Of a DNA stretch of 64,000 nt, positions 60,985 to 64,000 are shown one piece after another. The stretch covers positions 186,001 to 250,000 of the forward strand of contig NZ_JAASQR010000003.1 of the NCBI RefSeq assembly GCF_011762025.1, written 5' to 3'. The DNA comes from Sphingobium vermicomposti. Its GTDB lineage: Bacteria; Pseudomonadota; Alphaproteobacteria; Sphingomonadales; Sphingomonadaceae. Numbering within the stretch: position 1 is the first letter of the stretch; each line of letters begins with the position of its first letter. The position numbers were made by a program, and so were the translations under genes. The notes below the pieces were generated by a model. That model was given only the letters and a program-made list of their open reading frames with translations. It was not told where the DNA came from and made no database searches.

Positions 60985-62245
60985 CTTCCAGCTTCGCAAC
61001 CGCGGCACGACGGGCGGGCTTTGACCGATGATTTTCACCCCCGGCACAAAGTCGCTGGACCGCGTTATTCACCAGCATATTCAGGCCCTGCTCGCTCAAC
61101 AGCCCGCCCCGGATCAGGCAACGGTCGATCAAAACGCGCCGGAACGCCGAATAAAGCTCTTCGTCAGGCGCGCCGGGGTCCAGCCAGAATTCGTCCAGCG
61201 TACCCTTATAGACGACACCCGGCACCTTGTAGACCGCATGGCCCAGCACCAGCACCGGCTTACCGCGATTAAGTGCCAGCGTCCCTACGGTGCTGTTGAC
61301 CGTCACCACGCCCAGCGACTTGCCCACGACCTGCGCAATATCCCAATCGGCCAGGTAGAACACGCGCTCGCTCACCCCATAGCGCGCCGCCAGCCGCCGC
61401 GTCAGCCGTTCCCACGCGACCAGCCCGGAATCGAGCGGATGACGCTTCACCAGCAGCGACGTGCCCGGCGGCGCATGGCGCGCAAAGCTTTTGATGACGA
61501 ACCGCAGCGCCGCACGCATGTTGCCAAAGGGTGAGTGGACCCGGATCTGATAGTCCGAATCCAGCTGCAGCGGCAGGGTAAAATAGGGCTTGTCCCTGAC
61601 CTTGTCCCATTCGGCCACAGACGCCTGCCGGTCGCCCTTGCGCAGCATCAGCTTCTTGAACCAGCCCGCCGCTTCCAGCGCGAAGTTTTGAGGTCGATGC
61701 GTCCGGTAAAAGGGAAAGGCCGGTCGCATGACCGCTGAGGCCAGGCCGTTGCGCGCGGTGTTCACGGCCCGCTGGCGGAATGCCGACGGGATCTCCGGCG
61801 CCTTCCCCCCTTCTTCGGCGGGCAGGTCGCGCGCCTGATCCAGATACCATTGCGGGTCGAGCGGCAGCGTCGAATTGCCGTTCACCCCATCTTCCTGCAA
61901 CGTCATGAAATCGGGGCGGATATAGCCTTCCTCAACGACATGCACGCGCAGCCCCCGCAACCGCGCCATCTTGTGCGCGGACGCATGATAGGGCCTGCAA
62001 TCGCCATAAAGGACCAGGTCGGTCACATCATGGTGAACGATGAAATCATCGAAAAACAGCGGCCAGTTTCGGAAAGTCCCGCGATAGTCGGTCGCCTCTC
62101 CCGGCCAGTCGACCTTGTCGCCGCCATTGATGTTGATGCGCAGCGCGCCATGCCCCCGCGCCCGCAACGCATCGGCCAGCATCGCGAAAAAAGGTCCGTG
62201 AGGCCCCTGAAGGAAAAGGAAGGTCTGTGCAGGTGCGTCAGCCAT
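60974..62245 (-). CDS. kpsS: capsular polysaccharide biosynthesis protein KpsS-like (beta-Kdo transferase)
   Basis: KpsS adds the first beta-Kdo to the lipid anchor of group-2 capsules. The 423-residue protein has TFLFLQGPHGPFFAMLADALRARGHGALRININGGD at the start, DLVLYGDCRPYHASAHKMARLRGLRVHVVEEGYIRPDFMTLQ and PGTSLLVKRHPLDSG, all typical. It overlaps the kpsC stop by 8 bases, giving the usual kpsC-kpsS order. No ABC exporter (kpsMT/DE) is in the window. Confidence 0.93.
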   Translation of the reverse strand: MADAPAQTFLFLQGPHGPFFAMLADALRARGHGALRININGGDKVDWPGEATDYRGTFRNWPLFFDDFIVHHDVTDLVLYGDCRPYHASAHKMARLRGLRVHVVEEGYIRPDFMTLQEDGVNGNSTLPLDPQWYLDQARDLPAEEGGKAPEIPSAFRQRAVNTARNGLASAVMRPAFPFYRTHRPQNFALEAAGWFKKLMLRKGDRQASVAEWDKVRDKPYFTLPLQLDSDYQIRVHSPFGNMRAALRFVIKSFARHAPPGTSLLVKRHPLDSGLVAWERLTRRLAARYGVSERVFYLADWDIAQVVGKSLGVVTVNSTVGTLALNRGKPVLVLGHAVYKVPGVVYKGTLDEFWLDPGAPDEELYSAFRRVLIDRCLIRGGLLSEQGLNMLVNNAVQRLCAGGENHRSKPARRAAVAKLEVTG

Positions 62246-63851
62246 GGAAACGCTCAGCGGACAATGTCATGAATCTTTGTATTTTTCCCTGCATCATCCG
62301 CAACCGGATCAGCCATGATATGGGTGGTTTTGATCCGCCCGCCATCCGCTCCACCATGATTTCAGGACCGCAGGGCAACCGGGTGACCGGGTCCAGATAA
62401 TATGGATAGAGAATGAGGGCGGCGGCGACAAGCTGGTCAATCGTCAATTGACGACCTCTGCGACCATTGGGCTGGGCCAGATCGCGCGTCAGCCCCCACC
62501 CCGCATAAAATGGCATGCCATGGACCGTCACCGGGCGATCGCGCAATAGCGCCTCGAACCCGGTGAGCGACGACAGCACATGCACATCGTCCACCGCCTG
62601 GACCAGGGCCATCAACGGCGCACCCGTATCGACAATATCGGCAAACTCCAACACCGTGGCATCGGTCAGATGTCCCCGCCGCAAACCCGCCTGAACATCG
62701 GGATGGGGACGATAGAGGATATAGGCATCCGGCTCCGCCTGCCGCGCCCGCTCCAGCAGCGCCAGGTTGCCCGCAACCCCTGCGCCGCCCTGTTGAACCG
62801 ACAGGTCATCTTCCACCTGCCCCACCACTAGCACGGTCCTCCGCCCGGCGGGAAGGTCGGGCATGCCGCCTGCTTCCAGCCCATATTTCGTAACACCACT
62901 CGCCCGGATCGCCGACCGCAAACGACGGGCACGCTCGATCAGCGCAGGGGCAAAATCATGGGTGGCCAGCAGCGTTTCCAAATCGCTCGGCCCTCGCGCA
63001 TCATAATAGATGCCGCTGTGGTCGATCACCACCGATCCGGGCGGCGTCAGCGCCGCGCCCAGTCCCTTCGACCGGAGGAAACCATCCTCCACTTTCGCTA
63101 CCGCTACGCCCTGCGCCTGTGCTTCGCCCACGAATGTGGCAGGAACCCGCGAAGGCCAGTAGGCGACGCCCCCCTTCTCCCGCGCCGCACGCCGCAGGGC
63201 GTTCCGTGGCGACAGGAAGGGCGGGGATCGCATGCCGTCCCACAGGAAACGCCGCATCGCCTCCCGCTTCCACCAGGCCATGCCGGTCGCCGCCGCGATG
63301 CCGCGATTGGCGTCCAGCTGCCGCCGCCATTCGCTCAGCTGAAATACGACCTCGGCCACACCAGCCGGATCGCCGGTAAAGCAGTTACGATAGCATGCCG
63401 TAGCCACCGCCCGCCGCGCCGCTTCTCGCAGCCGTTCCGGCGGAATCAGCCCGCCGTCCACTCCATGGACCGGAACATTCATCAGGCCCGCGACGATCGC
63501 CAGCTCATCATCCTCCGGCGCATGGACCGATTGCGCGCCGTCCATCAGGGCCCACGGGTCCACCGTCCCGGTAAGCTGAGTGCCGCGCACGGCTCCGTTT
63601 GTCCGTCCCACCACGGCGATTTCCGCCGCCGGGACATGATCAATTATTCCCGCCACCCCCGCACGAACAATCACCCGGAATCCGCCATGGCGCTGCCCCC
63701 AAAACGCGCCGCCCACCCGCGCCCCGGCGATGGCGTTCAGCACCTCGTCGGAAACATGCCCGGCACCATCCGCGCCCGACCTGCTGACCGCCGCGACGGC
63801 AGGGGCAACGCCGGGAAAAGGGGGTGAGCGAAGAAAGGCGGTCCCGCTCAT
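62238..63851 (-). CDS. kpsC: capsular polysaccharide biosynthesis protein KpsC-like (beta-Kdo transferase), first domain reduced
   Basis: KpsC extends the poly-Kdo linker of capsules. The 537-residue protein has one complete transferase domain at about 190-510: RSPPFLSP, VEDGFLRSKGLGAALTPPGSVVIDHSGIYYDARGPSDLETLL, LVVGQVEDDLSVQQGG, YRPHPDVQAGLR and SSLTGFEALLRDRPVTVHGMPFYAGWGLT. Residues about 70-140 (VDPWALMDGAQSVHAPEDDELAIVAGLMNVPVHGV) resemble the tail of the first transferase domain of a full KpsC (about 670 residues), but its SSLTGFE motif is gone. Its upstream promoter region lies at the window edge. Confidence 0.88.
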   Translation of the reverse strand: MSGTAFLRSPPFPGVAPAVAAVSRSGADGAGHVSDEVLNAIAGARVGGAFWGQRHGGFRVIVRAGVAGIIDHVPAAEIAVVGRTNGAVRGTQLTGTVDPWALMDGAQSVHAPEDDELAIVAGLMNVPVHGVDGGLIPPERLREAARRAVATACYRNCFTGDPAGVAEVVFQLSEWRRQLDANRGIAAATGMAWWKREAMRRFLWDGMRSPPFLSPRNALRRAAREKGGVAYWPSRVPATFVGEAQAQGVAVAKVEDGFLRSKGLGAALTPPGSVVIDHSGIYYDARGPSDLETLLATHDFAPALIERARRLRSAIRASGVTKYGLEAGGMPDLPAGRRTVLVVGQVEDDLSVQQGGAGVAGNLALLERARQAEPDAYILYRPHPDVQAGLRRGHLTDATVLEFADIVDTGAPLMALVQAVDDVHVLSSLTGFEALLRDRPVTVHGMPFYAGWGLTRDLAQPNGRRGRQLTIDQLVAAALILYPYYLDPVTRLPCGPEIMVERMAGGSKPPISWLIRLRMMQGKIQRFMTLSAERFHG

Positions 63852-64000
63852 CGAACGACGCCTGCCGCTACGGTATCAAGGCGCAAACCGACAAAAGCCC
63901 AGCGTTGTCGCGCACCGATAGAGGCAATGTTCACCTCGCATCTATGGATCGGCTGGCGCGGGAACGTCAAGCGAAGGTCGCTAAATTCACGTCATCCAAC
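63852..64000. other. 149-base interval upstream of kpsC at window edge
   Basis: No gene is seen here apart from short uninformative frames. It should contain the kpsC promoter or the end of an unseen neighbour. Confidence 0.5.

Overview
This GC-rich window carries ordinary alphaproteobacterial chromosome and almost certainly comes from a sphingomonad (Sphingobium/Sphingomonas type). That placement is inferred from gene order, protein character and the intergenic palindromes, not from a database search. Nearly all of it is coding. I see no tRNA, CRISPR array, transposase, integrase or prophage. The one structural RNA gene is rnpB.

Layout: 1-1576 holds pdxA (cut by the window edge) and rsmA. 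1650-5359 is a minus-strand run guaB-rsmB-TPR protein-GNAT. 5617-13254 is a long minus-strand run ptsP, RodZ-like protein, cpoB, tilS, a 63-aa membrane protein and ftsH, ending in an intrinsic terminator. 13378-16363 is a small catabolic or stress-type locus (DUF1428, two VOC proteins, an AHSA1 protein) transcribed away from a TTG-started HxlR regulator, with an AT-rich palindromic interval between them. 16360-24826 holds a lipoprotein, a nitronate monooxygenase-like protein, lysC, ubiG, a CitE-like lyase, the SPFH/NfeD pair, fpr and a small DUF protein.

24938-33525 is the central regulatory block. pckA diverges from chvI-chvG-hprK-rapZ-EIIA(Man)-ptsH, followed by a TrmH-type methyltransferase and an MHS transporter. 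With ptsP at 10978-13254, the window supplies a nitrogen-type PTS phosphorelay (EI-Ntr, HPr, EIIA-Man), the HPr kinase and the ChvGI envelope two-component system, but no sugar permease. This is regulatory rather than transport PTS.

33684-41804 holds the translation and secretion operon ffh-rpsP-rimM-(small membrane protein)-trmD-rplS, and divergent from it dapF-mtaB-ftsY-yciB. Both SRP-pathway GTPases sit back to back. 41961-45266 holds a PuuD-like membrane protein, sodB, a hemerythrin-like protein, a [2Fe-2S] ferredoxin-like protein, a J-domain protein and rnpB. 45309-51433 holds an AmiD-type amidase and a five-gene chemotaxis operon cheA-cheW-cheY-cheB-cheR without a receptor or cheD. 51571-57493 holds a coiled-coil lipoprotein, mscL, the tightly coupled lemA-TPM-TPM-NUDIX run, a DUF6456 protein, an XRE regulator and a GT4 glycosyltransferase. 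57539-63851 holds a strongly degenerate NasA-like protein, a HAD phosphatase, an APH-like kinase and the capsule genes kpsS/kpsC.

The most unusual items are: (i) mtaB (38800-40107) interrupted in frame by a palindromic repeat that is translated into about 25 extra residues; (ii) the NasA-like protein (57539-59188), which keeps the [4Fe-4S] cysteines but has lost the molybdenum-ligand region, an MGD-contact motif and the whole C-terminal domain; (iii) a KpsC homologue whose first catalytic domain is reduced to a remnant; (iv) a CheA whose C-terminal receiver lacks the phosphoacceptor aspartate; and (v) four families of dispersed intergenic palindromes.
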